Of a stretch of DNA of 13,720 nucleotides, positions 13,690 through 13,720 are shown one piece after another. Source of the stretch: an uncultured Prevotella sp. GTDB taxonomy: Bacteria > Bacteroidota > Bacteroidia > Bacteroidales > Bacteroidaceae. The position numbers and the translations under genes were made by a program. Each line of letters starts with the position of its first letter. Positions within the stretch are counted from its first letter, which is position 1. The stretch is taken from contig URLQ01000075.1 of NCBI GenBank assembly GCA_900548745.1, positions 1 to 13,720 of the forward strand, read 5' to 3'. A model generated the notes under the pieces. It made no database searches. It was given only the letters and a program-made list of their open reading frames with translations, and had not been told where the DNA came from.

Positions 13690-13720
13690 CAACCGCTAAT
13701 GCGATAAAAGCAGTATGAAG

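Overview
The window looks like chromosome of a Bacteroidales bacterium, most likely Prevotella or a close relative. The evidence is: at least seven strong promoter candidates with the Bacteroidetes -7 element TAnnTTTG, four of them with a TTTG -33 box 19-20 nt upstream; no clear Shine-Dalgarno sequences before the starts; a fused MurF-alanine racemase gene; a ParE with the EGDSASG toprim motif; and a DUF2851 gene. No rRNA, tRNA, CRISPR array, transposase or phage gene was found. All large genes are intact.

Layout. Positions 1-584 have no large gene. They hold two leftward promoters, two LacI-type palindromes, nested hairpins, and a possible 35-residue peptide gene (219-326, minus) with the look of a short signal peptide. 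A NorM-type MATE efflux pump follows on the minus strand (585-1937). A 369-bp divergent intergenic region (1938-2306) carries a promoter for each side, an inverted repeat over the pump promoter and a structured leader for a GNAT-like acetyltransferase (2307-3461, plus). A 409-bp gap rich in inverted repeats and 21-nt-phased repeats (3462-3870) leads to parE (3871-5814), followed 74 bp later by an exported S41 carboxy-terminal processing protease (5889-7475). That gene ends 4 bp inside the convergent DUF2851 gene (7472-8788, minus). Divergent from it are murF-alr (9009-11486), a terminator, and an ACS-type MFS transporter resembling hexuronate carriers (11649-13106). A bidirectional terminator separates this from a 73-residue His-rich single-span membrane protein (13227-13448, minus). 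The right edge has a 22-nt-phased repeat array running into a rightward promoter.

The set is mostly housekeeping: topoisomerase IV subunit (chromosome decatenation), MurF-Alr (D-alanine supply and its last cytoplasmic use in peptidoglycan precursor synthesis), a periplasmic processing protease, and two transporters. I see no coherent defence, mobile or secondary-metabolite system. The least explained parts are the intergenic regions: the small peptide candidate at the left end, the two phased repeat arrays (21 nt and 22 nt), and the His-rich mini-protein. The DUF2851 protein is the larger gene with the least known function, and has a possible but unproven nuclease-like motif.
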